Positions 1 to 8,349 of a stretch of 64,000 bases of DNA are shown in pieces. Both the position numbers and the translations under genes were made by a program. The DNA is from Cellulomonas sp. Leaf395 (GTDB lineage: Bacteria > Actinomycetota > Actinomycetes > Actinomycetales > Cellulomonadaceae). Every line of letters begins with the position of its first letter. Position 1 is the first letter of the stretch. The notes beneath the pieces are model-generated. The model saw only the letters and a list, made by a program, of their open reading frames with translations, made no database searches and was not told where the DNA came from. Location: contig NZ_LMQI01000002.1 in the NCBI RefSeq assembly GCF_001424125.1, positions 372,001-436,000 on the forward strand, in the 5' to 3' direction.

Positions 1-5
1 CTTCG

Positions 6-866
6 ATGTCGCTCGTTGAGACGGCTCCGCCGATCAGGCCACTGCGAGGATCGCTCGCGCGGCTGGTCCGCAGCGAGCTCCGCCTCGTCCTGGGCCGCCG
101 GCGCAACCTGGTCCTGCTGGCCGGGCTCTCCCTGGTCCCCCTGCTGCTGGGCACCGTGCTGTTCCTCTCCCAGGACACCGCCCTCAGCGGCCAGGGGCCC
201 GGGTTCGTCGGTCGGGTGACCGGCAACGGGCTGTTCCTCGTGGTCGCGTCCCTGTTCCTGTGCCTGCCGTTCCTGCTGCCGCTGACCATCGGGATCGCGT
301 CCGGCGACGCCATCGCGGGCGAGGCGTCCGCCGGCACCCTGCGCTACCTGCTGACCGTGCCCGTCGCGCGCGGACGGCTGCTCGCCGTCAAGGCCGTCGG
401 CGCCCTGACGTTCGCGGCGTCCGCCGTGCTGGCCATCGCGGTCGTCGGCATCGTGGCCGGCGCGGCGTACTTCGGTCTGCGCGGCATCACCCTGCTGTCC
501 GGGACCACCGTCTCCCTGGGCGACGGCATCCTGCGCATCGCCGCGGTCGTCGTCTACGTCGGGCTGTCGATGACCGGCCTCGTCGCGGTCGGGCTGTTCT
601 ACTCGACGCTCACCGAGGTGCCGGTCGGCGCGATGGCCGCGACGGTCGTCACCGCGATCGTCTGCGGCGTCCTCGACCAGCTCCCGCAGCTGGCCACGAT
701 CGCGCCCGCGCTGCTGACCCACCACTGGCTCGACTTCGCCGAGTTCCTCCGCCTCGAACCGGACTGGGGCGTGCTCGGTCAGGGGCTCGCCCTGCAGGCG
801 GCGTGGGTGGTGATCTTCGGGGCGCTGGCGTGGAGCCGGTTCACGACGGCGGACGTGTCGAGCTGA
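6..866 (+). CDS. ABC-2 type transporter permease
   Basis: Integral membrane permease of an ABC-2 type transporter or exporter. The 286-residue protein has a short basic N-terminus and about six hydrophobic segments (roughly residues 35-55, 80-105, 130-160, 175-200, 210-230 and 260-280), with a GDAIAGEAS-TLRYLLTVPV stretch near residues 100-120 that is typical of ABC-2 permeases. The start lies five bases from the window edge, so its ATPase partner probably ends just upstream; that is inference. Substrate cannot be told from sequence. Confidence 0.85.
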   Translation: MSLVETAPPIRPLRGSLARLVRSELRLVLGRRRNLVLLAGLSLVPLLLGTVLFLSQDTALSGQGPGFVGRVTGNGLFLVVASLFLCLPFLLPLTIGIASGDAIAGEASAGTLRYLLTVPVARGRLLAVKAVGALTFAASAVLAIAVVGIVAGAAYFGLRGITLLSGTTVSLGDGILRIAAVVVYVGLSMTGLVAVGLFYSTLTEVPVGAMAATVVTAIVCGVLDQLPQLATIAPALLTHHWLDFAEFLRLEPDWGVLGQGLALQAAWVVIFGALAWSRFTTADVSS

Positions 867-876
867 CCTCTGGGGC

Positions 877-908
877 TTGACCTTCGACTCGACTTGAAGG
901 TTTACCGT
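877..908 (+). promoter_or_regulatory. MerR-type promoter with long spacer and operator
   Basis: A -35 TTGACC (877-882) and a -10 TACCGT (903-908) are 20 bp apart. An inverted repeat ACCTTCGA/TTGAAGGT (880-887 and 894-901, one mismatch) lies between them. The overlong spacer holding a dyad is the classic arrangement bent by MerR-family activators. The -10 lies 7 bases before the regulator start at 915, so the mRNA is probably leaderless. Confidence 0.75.
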
Positions 909-914
909 CGTGGC

Positions 915-1685
915 ATGACCTACCGCATCGCTGAAGCCGCAGAGCTGGTCGGGGTCCCTGCCACGACGTTGCGCTACTACGAGGACATCGGTCTGATCGA
1001 CCAGCCCGCCCGCACGGGGAACGGGTACCGGTCCTACGACGACGCCGACCTCGCGCGGCTGCGTTTCATCACCGCCACCAAGAACCTCGGCATCCCCTTG
1101 GGCGACGTCGCGGAGCTGGTCACGGCGTACGACGTCGAGGACTGCTCGTCCGTGGCGCACCAGGTCGTGGAGATGGTCGCCACGCGGCTGGCCGAGACCC
1201 AGGAGCGCATCGGCGAGCTCGTGGGCTTGGCCGCCGAGCTGCAGACGGTCTCCGCGCGGCTCGCTGACGCACCCACCTCGGGTCCCTGCGGGGACGGGTG
1301 CCCGTGCGCGACCGCGGCACCTGCCCCGCTGGCCGACCGGCGGACGCTCGTCCCGCTGACCCGCGGTCCGGCCGTCCCAGCGCCGGATGCACCGGTGATC
1401 GCGTGCTCCCTGGACGCCGGCTCGATGCCGGACCGGATCTCCGACTGGCAGGCGCTCGTCGCCCAGGCGGTGAGACGCGAGCCGATCACGGGCGGTATGG
1501 CCCTGCAGTTCGGCGCCTCGCCCGAGCTCGTCGCGGAGGTCGCCCGGCTCGCCGCCGCCGAACAGGACTGCTGCACCTTCTTCACCTTCACCCTGCAGAT
1601 GACCACCGGCCAGGTTCGCCTCGAGGTCCAGGCGCCGGACGACGCCGTCGACGTCGTGGCGGCGATGTTCGGCACCGCCGCCTGA
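915..1685 (+). CDS. MerR family metal-type transcriptional regulator
   Basis: DNA-binding regulator of about 256 residues. The MerR winged helix-turn-helix is at the N-terminus ([23 protein letters not shown], split here as residues 6-28), followed by a dimerisation helix to about 115. Cysteines at 77, 125, 129 and 131 (a CGDGCPC cluster) suggest metal binding, and a C-terminal extension carries another Cys-Cys pair near 219-220 inside an [10 protein letters not shown] motif. The ATG at 915 is preferred over 894 because the -10 box ends at 908. Likely autoregulated through its own operator. The metal (Hg, Cu, Cd or Zn) is not determined. It is followed by ynfA. Confidence 0.85.
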   Translation: MTYRIAEAAELVGVPATTLRYYEDIGLIDQPARTGNGYRSYDDADLARLRFITATKNLGIPLGDVAELVTAYDVEDCSSVAHQVVEMVATRLAETQERIGELVGLAAELQTVSARLADAPTSGPCGDGCPCATAAPAPLADRRTLVPLTRGPAVPAPDAPVIACSLDAGSMPDRISDWQALVAQAVRREPITGGMALQFGASPELVAEVARLAAAEQDCCTFFTFTLQMTTGQVRLEVQAPDDAVDVVAAMFGTAA

Positions 1686-1739
1686 GTCCGCCCGATCGAG
1701 CGCGCCGCGTCCGCACCCTGACCCCGCGAGACTGCTCCC

Positions 1740-2072
1740 ATGACCCTGCTGCGCTCCTTGCTCCTGTTCGCTGTCGCGGCCGTCGCAGAGATCGGTGGCG
1801 CCTGGCTGATCTGGCAGGGCGTGCGGGAGCACCGCGGCGTGCTCTGGATCGGTGCCGGCGTGCTCGCGCTCGGCGCCTACGGGTTCGTCGCGACGCTGCA
1901 GCCCGACGCCAGCTTCGGACGGATCCTGGCCGCGTACGGCGGGATCTTCGTCGCCGGCTCGCTGGCCTGGGGCATGGCCGTCGACAAGTTCCAGCCCGAC
2001 CGCTGGGACCTCACGGGCGCCGCCATCTGCCTGCTCGGCGTCGCCGTCATCATGTACGCACCTCGCACCTGA
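1740..2072 (+). CDS. ynfA: YnfA family (UPF0060) inner-membrane protein
   Basis: Small membrane protein of 110 residues with four predicted membrane helices and the family pattern [11 protein letters not shown] near residue 17 and AAYGGIFV near 64. YnfA proteins have been linked to SMR-like efflux, but the substrate here is unknown. It lies 54 bp after the MerR gene and may be in its regulon. GAGACT at 1728-1733, 7 bases before the ATG, with no Shine-Dalgarno, suggests a leaderless transcript of its own. Confidence 0.85.
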   Translation: MTLLRSLLLFAVAAVAEIGGAWLIWQGVREHRGVLWIGAGVLALGAYGFVATLQPDASFGRILAAYGGIFVAGSLAWGMAVDKFQPDRWDLTGAAICLLGVAVIMYAPRT

Positions 2073-2179
2073 CCACGACCGCCGCTCACCCGTCCGCTCA
2101 GGGCAGAAGGGTCGCGACGCCGCTCGGCGGGTATCGCGAGCTAGCGTGGCGGGAGCACCACAGGACCCCGGAGGACGCG

Positions 2180-2602
2180 ATGACGCCGCACCTGACGCAC
2201 CTCGAGCACCGCACCGAGCCACTGCTCCGACGGCTCGTGGGCTCGATCCTGCGGGAGCAGCGGGAGCGTCAGCGGCGGACCCTGCGCGACGTCGCCGGGG
2301 ACGCCCGGGTGTCCGTCGCGTACCTGTCCGAGGTCGAGCGCGGCCGCAAGGAGGCGTCGTCCGAGGTCCTCGCCGCGGTCTGCCGGGCGCTCGGGCTGCG
2401 GCTCGTCGACCTGGTCGGCACCGCGCACGCGCAGCTCGCGCTCGCCGAGGGCCGGCTCGTGGTGGACCTCACTGCGCCCGCGTCCGCCGACCTGGCGTCT
2501 TCGGGCCGCCACGAGCTCGCGAGCGTCACCACCCTCACCGCCCACGCGGACACGGCGTCGCCGACCGTTCAGGTCGGCGCGACGCTGCTGCTGGCCGCCT
2601 GA
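2180..2602 (+). CDS. popR: PopR/ClgR-like XRE-family activator of clpP genes
   Basis: A 140-residue regulator with a Cro/C1-type helix-turn-helix (about residues 34-57, [20 protein letters not shown]). It is convergent with two clpP genes, leaving only 4 bp between stops. The C-terminus ends in Leu-Ala-Ala; in Streptomyces lividans PopR, terminal alanines are needed for ClpP-dependent turnover (recalled from the literature). The paired TCTGCC-N3-GGCAGA sites upstream of the clpP genes fit the reported PopR target. ATG at 2180 follows a GGAGG, and TAGCGT at 2142-2147 is the likely -10. It could equally be called ClgR-like, but the operators favour PopR. Confidence 0.75.
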   Translation: MTPHLTHLEHRTEPLLRRLVGSILREQRERQRRTLRDVAGDARVSVAYLSEVERGRKEASSEVLAAVCRALGLRLVDLVGTAHAQLALAEGRLVVDLTAPASADLASSGRHELASVTTLTAHADTASPTVQVGATLLLAA

Positions 2603-2606
2603 CGCG

Positions 2607-3218
2607 TCAGCTGATCGGCGGCACCTCCTTGAGGGTCGTCACGACCCGGTCCGCCAGCCCGTAGTCGACCGCCTGCTGCGCCGTGAGGATGAGATCGCGC
2701 TCCGTGTCGGTCCGCAGCTTGGCCAGCGGTTGACCCGTGTGGCGGTGCAGGATCTCGTCCACCTGCTCGCGCAGCCGCGCGATCTCCCGGGCCTGGATCT
2801 CCAGGTCGGCCGCGGTCCCCTCTCCCCCGCCCGACGGCTGGTGCAGCAGCACGCGCGCATGCTCCAGGACGTGCCGGTTGCCGGGGGTGCCCGCCGCGAG
2901 CAGCACGGCCGCCGCGGACGCGGCCTGTCCCAGGCAGAACGTCGCGACCGTCGGCTTGATGTACTGCATGGTGTCGTAGATGGCGAGCAGCGCGGTGATC
3001 GAGCCGCCCGGCGAGTTGATGTACAGGTGGATCGGTGAGTCCTGGCTCTCCGACTGCAGGTGCAGCAGCTGCGCGATGACGACGTTGGCGACGCCGTCGT
3101 CGATCTCGGTGCCCAGGAAGATGATCCGGTCGGTGAGCAGGCGGGAGTAGACGTCGGAGGCGCGCTCGCCCGTCGGTCGCTGCTCGATGACCACGGGGAT
3201 CGTGTACTGGCCGGCCAT
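2607..3218 (-). CDS. clpP: ATP-dependent Clp protease proteolytic subunit (second of pair)
   Basis: Serine protease subunit of 203 residues that forms the Clp degradation chamber with a partner ring and a Clp ATPase. The catalytic triad is visible: Ser101 (GQAASAA), His126 (LLHQPSGG) and Asp175 (TERDLILTA). Its ATG overlaps the stop of the preceding clpP (TGATG), indicating translational coupling. No tig or clpX lies nearby, so this is probably the accessory, conditionally expressed pair (Streptomyces clpP3-clpP4 type) rather than the housekeeping clpP1P2; that assignment is inferred from the PopR context. Confidence 0.9.
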   Translation of the reverse strand: MAGQYTIPVVIEQRPTGERASDVYSRLLTDRIIFLGTEIDDGVANVVIAQLLHLQSESQDSPIHLYINSPGGSITALLAIYDTMQYIKPTVATFCLGQAASAAAVLLAAGTPGNRHVLEHARVLLHQPSGGGEGTAADLEIQAREIARLREQVDEILHRHTGQPLAKLRTDTERDLILTAQQAVDYGLADRVVTTLKEVPPIS

Positions 3219-3826
3219 CACAGGCCCGCCCGTCGCATCGACGCGTCCGGTCGCACGTCGTCGAGGTGCTCGACCACCCGGTCGATGAACCCGTACGCCA
3301 GCGCCTCCTCGGCCGTGAACCAGGCGTCGCGGTCGGCGTCCCGCTCGATCGTCTGGAGGCTCTGACCGGTGTGCTCGGCGGTCAGCGACTGCATGGTCCG
3401 CTTCACGTGCGCCATGTTCTGCGCCTGGATCGCGATGTCGACCGCGGTGCCGCCGATGCCGCCGGACGGCTGGTGCATGAGGACGCGCGAGTGCTGCAGC
3501 GCGAACCGCTTGCCCGGGGTGCCGGCGCTGAGCAGGAACTGGGCGGCGCTCGCGGCCAGGCCCATCGCCAGCGTCGCGACGTCGTTCGGGATGAGCCGCA
3601 TGGTGTCGTACATCGCGAGGGCCGCGCTGACGGAGCCGCCCGGGGAGTTGATGTAGAGCGCGATGTCGCGGCGGGGATCCTCGGCGGAGAGCAGGAGCAG
3701 CTGCGCGCAGACGCGGTTGGCGATGACGTCGTCGACCTCCTGACCGAGCACCACGATGCGCTGGTGCAGGAGCCGGGTGGACAGGTCGTCGTCGAAGGGA
3801 CGCGCAGTGGGTGGTGCGGTGGTCAT
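3218..3826 (-). CDS. clpP: ATP-dependent Clp protease proteolytic subunit (first of pair)
   Basis: First gene of the clpP operon, 202 residues. Triad residues are Ser93 ([10 protein letters not shown]), His118 (VLMHQPSGG) and Asp167 ([11 protein letters not shown]); the [18 protein letters not shown] signature is present near residues 60-76. A GGAGG lies upstream of the ATG. Two PopR-type operator sites lie 65-94 bases upstream of the start, so transcription is probably activated by the convergent popR-like gene. Together the two subunits may form a mixed ring. Confidence 0.9.
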   Translation of the reverse strand: MTTAPPTARPFDDDLSTRLLHQRIVVLGQEVDDVIANRVCAQLLLLSAEDPRRDIALYINSPGGSVSAALAMYDTMRLIPNDVATLAMGLAASAAQFLLSAGTPGKRFALQHSRVLMHQPSGGIGGTAVDIAIQAQNMAHVKRTMQSLTAEHTGQSLQTIERDADRDAWFTAEEALAYGFIDRVVEHLDDVRPDASMRRAGL

Positions 3827-3890
3827 GAGTGCCTCCGTGGGTCGCTGGTCCCTCGACCGTCACACGCGCAGACCGCGCGCGGACCCCTGG

Positions 3891-3920
3891 TCTGCCGTGG
3901 GCAGATCTGCCGACGGCAGA
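3891..3920 (-). promoter_or_regulatory. tandem PopR-type operators upstream of clpP operon
   Basis: Two adjacent 15-bp dyads, TCTGCCGTGGGCAGA (3891-3905) and TCTGCCGACGGCAGA (3906-3920), each TCTGCC-N3-GGCAGA. Together they make a 30-bp near-perfect palindrome. From memory this matches the motif reported for PopR upstream of clpP3-clpP4 in S. lividans. Position relative to the clpP start suits an activator. Confidence 0.75.
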
Positions 3921-3928
3921 CGCCCTAC

Positions 3929-3974
3929 TTGCCAGTCTGGAAAGTTGGAGCCATACTTTCCGATATGGAAAGTA
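3929..3974 (+). promoter_or_regulatory. promoter with operator over -10 and start codon
   Basis: -35 TTGCCA (3929-3934), 17-bp spacer, -10 CATACT (3952-3957). A perfect dyad TACTTTCC-N5-GGAAAGTA (3954-3974) covers the -10, the expected start site and the ATG at 3965; another GGAAAGT half site is at 3939-3945. This is a repressor site, most likely for the winged-helix protein encoded second in the operon. Confidence 0.7.
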
Positions 3975-4528
3975 GCCGAGCTCGTAGCAACCCCGACGAC
4001 CCGCGCGCGGGCCTGGCCGCGGCCGACGACGCACGCAGCAGACTGACGACAGGCCTGCGACTGCCGGTCGGCTTCTACCCGATGCTCGCCGCCGGGATCG
4101 CGGTCCAGGTCGGCACCGCGGCCTGGGGGATCGCCGCGCAGACGGTCACGGGCGTCGCCGTCGCGCTCGCCGGGGCCGCGGTGTTCCTGGCCGTCGCGGC
4201 GCTCCTGCTGCACCGGTTCAGTCGGATCAACGGGGTCCGCGTGGACGGCCTGGCCAGCCAGGTCGTCCTCGCGGCGGGAGCCGGCGCCTCGGTCGTCTAC
4301 CTCGGCGCGCTCGCCGTGGGGATCGTCGCCGCGTTCGACTCCCGGTGGTGGCTCGTCGGGGTGGCGGCCGTGGCTGCGGGAGCCGGCTGCGCGCTCGGCG
4401 TCCGCCACTGGTGGCACGCCTACCGACAGGATCCTGTGGCCCACGCGCGCGGCCCCTCCCCGCGGGTGCTCGCGGTGCTCGCGGTCGTCGCGTGCCTCGG
4501 GTGCGCCGCGCTGCTGGTCCTCGGCTGA
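3965..4528 (+). CDS. four-helix membrane protein of unknown function
   Basis: A 187-residue protein with a charged N-terminal tail of about 35 residues and four hydrophobic segments (about 40-60, 65-85, 97-120, 122-142) plus a final one near 165-185. I do not recognise a named family. The ATG at 3965 sits inside the operator and 8 bases after the -10, so the mRNA is probably leaderless; no other start occurs until 4081. Its stop overlaps the start of the next gene (TGATG), so the two are coupled and probably serve one response. Confidence 0.75.
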   Translation: MESSRARSNPDDPRAGLAAADDARSRLTTGLRLPVGFYPMLAAGIAVQVGTAAWGIAAQTVTGVAVALAGAAVFLAVAALLLHRFSRINGVRVDGLASQVVLAAGAGASVVYLGALAVGIVAAFDSRWWLVGVAAVAAGAGCALGVRHWWHAYRQDPVAHARGPSPRVLAVLAVVACLGCAALLVLG

Positions 4529-4815
4529 TGGCCGGGCTCGACCCGCTGATCCACGCTCCGACGCGGCTGCAGCTCGTCACGACGTTGTCCGGGGTGTCGG
4601 AGGCGGAGTTCGCGACGTTGCGGGACGCGCTCGAGGTCAGCGACTCGGTGCTGTCCAAGCACGTCTCCGCGCTGGTCGAGGCCGGCTACCTGCGCAGTCG
4701 CAAGGGCGTGCACGCGGGACGACGGACCACGTGGGTGGGGCTGACACCGGTCGGCCGGCAGGCCCTGCGCGACCACGTCGCGGCGGTGCGCCGACTGATC
4801 GACGCGGTGGAGTGA
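4528..4815 (+). CDS. winged-helix DNA-binding transcriptional regulator
   Basis: A 95-residue regulator made almost only of a winged helix: residues 12-30 and 33-56 ([25 protein letters not shown] in two pieces) form the helix-turn-helix and a basic wing follows ([18 protein letters not shown]). It resembles the MarR/ArsR-like HTH_27 group that pairs with small membrane proteins. Start overlaps the upstream stop. It probably represses its own operon at the dyad 3954-3974; the inducing signal is unknown. Confidence 0.8.
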   Translation: MAGLDPLIHAPTRLQLVTTLSGVSEAEFATLRDALEVSDSVLSKHVSALVEAGYLRSRKGVHAGRRTTWVGLTPVGRQALRDHVAAVRRLIDAVE

Positions 4816-4837
4816 CGACCGATCTAGTCTCGACCTC

Positions 4838-5629
4838 GTGACCGACCACGTCCCGATCCCGCTGCGGGAGCTGCGCTCGGACTGCGCCCGCTGCGCGGGG
4901 CTGTGCTGTGTGGCGCACACGTTCCAGCGGTCGTCGGACTTCGCGTACGACAAGCGGGCGGGCACCCCGTGCCGCAACCTGCAGGCCGACTTCCGGTGTG
5001 GCATCCACGCCGACCTGCGCACCAGCGGGTTCACGGGCTGCACGGTCTACGAGTGCTTCGGGGCCGGCCAGTTCGTCACGCAACAGCTGTTCGACGGTCG
5101 CACCTGGCGCGACGAACCCGCGATCGCCGCCGAGATGTTCGCGGTCTTCGCGACGATGCGCGGGCTGCACGAGCTGCTCTGGTACCTCGGCGGGGCGCTC
5201 GCGATCCCCGCTGCTGCGCCCCTGCACGGGGAGGTGGCGCGCCTGCTCGCCGAGGTGGCCGAGGCGCGGGACGCGAGCACGGGACCGGACATGCAAGGCA
5301 GGGTCGGCGAGCTGCTCGGGCGGGTGAGCGCGCTCGTGCGGGACGGCCTGCGCGGCCGGCAGGCGCGCGGTGCCGATCTGACGGGAGCGGGACTCGCCGG
5401 CGCCGACCTGCACGGTGCCGACCTGCGTGGTGCGCTCCTGATCGGCGCGGACCTGCGCGGCGCCGACCTGCGGCTGGCAGACCTGCTCGGTGCCGATCTG
5501 CGGGGCGCCCGATTGCACGGTGCCGACCTCGTCGGGGCCCTGTTCGTCACGCCGCCGCAGGTTGCGTCGGCGCTCGGCGACGGCACGACCCGCCTCCCGT
5601 CGGGCCTGGTCGCGCCCGCGCACTGGTGA
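4838..5629 (+). CDS. cysteine-cluster plus pentapeptide-repeat protein
   Basis: A 263-residue cytoplasmic protein with two parts. Residues 16-75 carry a cysteine cluster beginning CARCAGLCC and continuing with further Cys residues, resembling the YkgJ-type metal or Fe-S binding motif. Residues about 175-240 are at least ten pentapeptide repeats (A-D-L-x-G type), which fold as a right-handed quadrilateral helix. GTG start at 4838 lies 8 bases after TAGTCT (4825-4830), so it is probably leaderless. Some pentapeptide proteins mimic DNA and protect gyrase, but that role is not shown here. Confidence 0.8.
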   Translation: MTDHVPIPLRELRSDCARCAGLCCVAHTFQRSSDFAYDKRAGTPCRNLQADFRCGIHADLRTSGFTGCTVYECFGAGQFVTQQLFDGRTWRDEPAIAAEMFAVFATMRGLHELLWYLGGALAIPAAAPLHGEVARLLAEVAEARDASTGPDMQGRVGELLGRVSALVRDGLRGRQARGADLTGAGLAGADLHGADLRGALLIGADLRGADLRLADLLGADLRGARLHGADLVGALFVTPPQVASALGDGTTRLPSGLVAPAHW

Positions 5630-5823
5630 GAGTGCTCACGCGACCGCGCCCGAGGGCCGGGTGGTCCTCGCGCAACGAGGCGGTGGCGCGCTGGGAGGTG
5701 CTCGACGGCTCGAAGGAAGAAGTCGTCACGGGCCCGATGTCGAGATCACGGGCGCGGCTCCGACCACCTCACGAAAGGACGCCGAGCACCAAGGCTCGCG
5801 TCACTCACACCGGAGGCACCGAG

Positions 5824-6303
5824 ATGCAGACCATCAGCCCGTTCCTGTGGTTCGACGGCCAGGCCGAGCAGGCCGCCGAGCGCTACGTCGAGATCTTCCC
5901 GAACTCGCACATCGTGTCGGTCGCCCGCTACGGGGAGGGTGCTCCCCAGCCGGCCGGGACGGCGATGTCGGTGAGCTTCGTGCTCGACGGTGTGGAGGTC
6001 CAGGCCCTCAACGGCGGACCGCTGTACTCCTTCACCGAGGCGTTCTCGTTCTACGTCAACGTCCCCGACCAGGCCGAGTGCGACCGCGTGTGGGACGCCC
6101 TGATCGCCGATGGCGGCGAGCCGGGCCAGTGCGGCTGGCTCAAGGACCAGTGGGGGCTGTCGTGGCAGGTCATCCCGGAGGCCCTGCCCGAGCTGCTGAG
6201 CGACCCCGACCCCGGCCGCGCCGGACGCGCGCTGAACGCCCTGCTGACGATGACCAAGATCGACGTCGCCGCCCTGCACGCGGCGGCCGACGCGGCCGCC
6301 TAG
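5824..6303 (+). CDS. PhnB-like VOC family protein (DUF-type 3-demethylubiquinone methyltransferase fold)
   Basis: A 159-residue cytoplasmic protein of the PhnB/glyoxalase-like fold. The N-terminal MQTISPFLWFDGQAEQAAE and the pattern YSFTEAFSFYVNVPDQAECD followed by CGWLKDQWGLSWQVIP are hallmarks of the family often labelled 3-demethylubiquinone-9 3-methyltransferase. Actual activity is unproven in this family. ATG follows GGAGGCACCGAG. It stands alone, with 195 bp upstream in which I see no gene. Confidence 0.85.
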   Translation: MQTISPFLWFDGQAEQAAERYVEIFPNSHIVSVARYGEGAPQPAGTAMSVSFVLDGVEVQALNGGPLYSFTEAFSFYVNVPDQAECDRVWDALIADGGEPGQCGWLKDQWGLSWQVIPEALPELLSDPDPGRAGRALNALLTMTKIDVAALHAAADAAA

Positions 6304-6316
6304 CCCCTGGGGCCGG

Positions 6317-7156
6317 TCAGCCGACCACCCAGTCCGACAGGACCAGCAGGACGACGTCAACCGCCGCCACCGCGATGGCGAACATGAACGGCAGCCGGTG
6401 GCGTCCACCGCCGAGGGCGAGCACCGTCCCCACGATCGTCAGGCCGACGGCGACGACGAGCACCACGGCCGCCGCGGCCCTCGGCGGACCCGCGGGCGCC
6501 AGGACGAGCAGCACCGTGGCGCCGACGAGCGCCAGGGCGGTGCCGATGCTCGTGGCCGTCCCGCCCACCCGGTGCGGGAGCCCTCGGACGCCGGTCGCCC
6601 GGTCGTCCTGGAGGTCCGGCACCACGTTCGCCCCGTGCGCACCGATGCCGAGCAGCGCGCCCGACGCCATGGCCCACCAGGCGGCGACCGGCGAGCCGGG
6701 CAGCGCCAACGCGATCCCCAGGGGCAGGAAGCCGAACGAGAACGCGTACGGCGCCCACGACCAGACCGTGCTCTTGAGGCGGGCGTTGTAGGCCCAGGCC
6801 GACGCCACCGTCGCCAGGTGGACCACGCCCGCGCGCCAGCCGAGCGCCAGGGAGAGCACCACGCACGCCGCCGCCGCGCTCAGCGCCGCCGTGCGGACGG
6901 TCGAGACCGCCAACCGCCCGGCACCGACGGGCTTGTCCGTGCGCCCGACCGCGGCGTCCCGGTCCGCGTCGATCCAGTCGTTGGACCAGCCGACCGACAG
7001 CTGCCCGGCCAGGACCGCGGCCCCGACCAGCGCTGTCGTCGCGGGTGGCGCGTCGGCTCCCGCGGCCATGGCGACCGCGAAGACGGTCACCGCGAACGTC
7101 GGTCCCGGGTGGCAGGCCAGGGCGAGGTCGACGGCGCGCGACCCACCGGAACGCAT
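6317..7156 (-). CDS. UbiA-family prenyltransferase
   Basis: Integral membrane aromatic prenyltransferase of 279 residues with about eight or nine helices. Both Asp-rich motifs are present: NDWIDADRD (about residue 59, with the following KPVGAG) and DLQDD (about 190), which bind Mg-diphosphate. The ATG at 7156 follows GGAGGTGAGCAGG; an upstream in-frame start at 7261 would overlap the divergent gene's promoter and is rejected. It is divergent from a type III PKS and hydroxylase set, so its acceptor may be a polyketide phenol or quinone; that is inference. Confidence 0.85.
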   Translation of the reverse strand: MRSGGSRAVDLALACHPGPTFAVTVFAVAMAAGADAPPATTALVGAAVLAGQLSVGWSNDWIDADRDAAVGRTDKPVGAGRLAVSTVRTAALSAAAACVVLSLALGWRAGVVHLATVASAWAYNARLKSTVWSWAPYAFSFGFLPLGIALALPGSPVAAWWAMASGALLGIGAHGANVVPDLQDDRATGVRGLPHRVGGTATSIGTALALVGATVLLVLAPAGPPRAAAAVVLVVAVGLTIVGTVLALGGGRHRLPFMFAIAVAAVDVVLLVLSDWVVG

Positions 7157-7275
7157 CCCCACCTGCTCACCTCCGCATCGACGCGCCATCGTCGCAGGTC
7201 GGGCGACATCTCGAGAGATTGTTCCGCACGGCCCAGACGCGTGCCCGACGCACCAGCGCATGGCACGATGCCCGG

Positions 7276-8349
7276 ATGGCGCGTATCGCCGCGATTGCCC
7301 CCGTCCTCCCCCAGCACGTCCACGCCCAGAGCGAGATCACCGCAGCGATCGCTCCGCTGCTCTCGTCCGACCCGCGCCGGCTGGCGACGATCGAGCGGAT
7401 CCACGCCGCCACAGGCATCCAGACCCGCCACCTCACGCTGCCCCTCGACCAGTACGCCGGTCTGACCTCGTTCACGACCGCCAACGACGTGTTCGTCCGG
7501 GAGGGCACGTCCCTGGCGGCCGAGGCATGCCGGCGGGCCCTGGCACAGGCCGGGCTGGAGCCCGAGGACGTCGACTTCCTGATGGTCACGTCGATCACCG
7601 GCATCGCCACCCCGTCGCTCGACGTGCTCCTGGTCGAGCGGGTCGGGCTGCGCCCCGACGTCAAGCGGGTCCCCGTGTTCGGGCTCGGGTGCGTCGCGGG
7701 CGCCGCGGGGATCGCCCGGGTGCGGGACCACCTGCAGGGCCACCCGCAGGACGTCGCCCTGCTCGTCTCGGTCGAGCTGTGCTCGCTCACGCTGCAGCAG
7801 GGCGACGACTCGATGGCGAACATCGTGTCCAGCGGGCTGTTCGGGGACGGCGCCGCGGCCGTCGTGATGGTGGGCAGCGACCGCGTGGACGACGTGCCCG
7901 GCGGCGTCGACGTGGTCGACTCCCGCAGCGACCTGGTGCCGGGCACCACCGACGCGCTCGGCTGGGACATCGGCGGCAGCGGGTTCCGGATCGTGCTCGC
8001 GGCGAGCCTCGCGGACATCGTCGAGCAGAACCTAGGCCCCGGCGTCGTCGACCTGCTCGCCGCGCACGACCTCAAGGTCGCCGACGTCGGCACGTGGGTG
8101 GCGCACACCGGCGGGCCACGCATCCTGCAGGCCGCGGCGAGCGCGCTCGAGCTGCCCGAGGAGGCCTTTGCGGCGAGCTGGCGGTCGCTGGCGCGGGTCG
8201 GCAACCTGAGCTCGTCCGGAGTCCTGCACGTGCTCGCCGACGAGCTGGCGACCGGTGGGCAGATCCCCGGGTCCGCCGGTGTCCTCTTCGCCATCGGTCC
8301 CGGCGTGTGCACGGAGACCGTCCTGCTGCGTTGGCCCGAGGAGCCGTAG
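7276..8349 (+). CDS. type III polyketide synthase (alkylresorcinol/chalcone synthase family)
   Basis: A 357-residue condensing enzyme that extends an acyl-CoA starter with malonyl-CoA units and cyclises the product. The Cys-His-Asn triad is at Cys139 (FGLGCVAGAAG), His277 (WVAHTGGPRIL) and Asn310 (RVGNLSSSGVL). It heads a three-gene operon with a methyltransferase and a flavin hydroxylase, the same order as srsA-srsB-srsC for phenolic lipids in Streptomyces griseus. CACGAT at 7264-7269 lies 7 bases before the ATG, suggesting a leaderless mRNA. Product (resorcinol, pyrone or quinone) not determinable here. Confidence 0.9.
   Translation: MARIAAIAPVLPQHVHAQSEITAAIAPLLSSDPRRLATIERIHAATGIQTRHLTLPLDQYAGLTSFTTANDVFVREGTSLAAEACRRALAQAGLEPEDVDFLMVTSITGIATPSLDVLLVERVGLRPDVKRVPVFGLGCVAGAAGIARVRDHLQGHPQDVALLVSVELCSLTLQQGDDSMANIVSSGLFGDGAAAVVMVGSDRVDDVPGGVDVVDSRSDLVPGTTDALGWDIGGSGFRIVLAASLADIVEQNLGPGVVDLLAAHDLKVADVGTWVAHTGGPRILQAAASALELPEEAFAASWRSLARVGNLSSSGVLHVLADELATGGQIPGSAGVLFAIGPGVCTETVLLRWPEEP

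Noticed and set aside
894..914. Earlier MerR start with six extra codons
   Set aside because: The region holds the operator and -10 box of the gene's own promoter, so 915 is the better start.
3873..3882. CCGCGCGCGG palindrome upstream of clpP as a ClgR box
   Set aside because: It is a simple GC run and does not keep the CGC-N5-GCG spacing; the TCTGCC dyads explain the region better.
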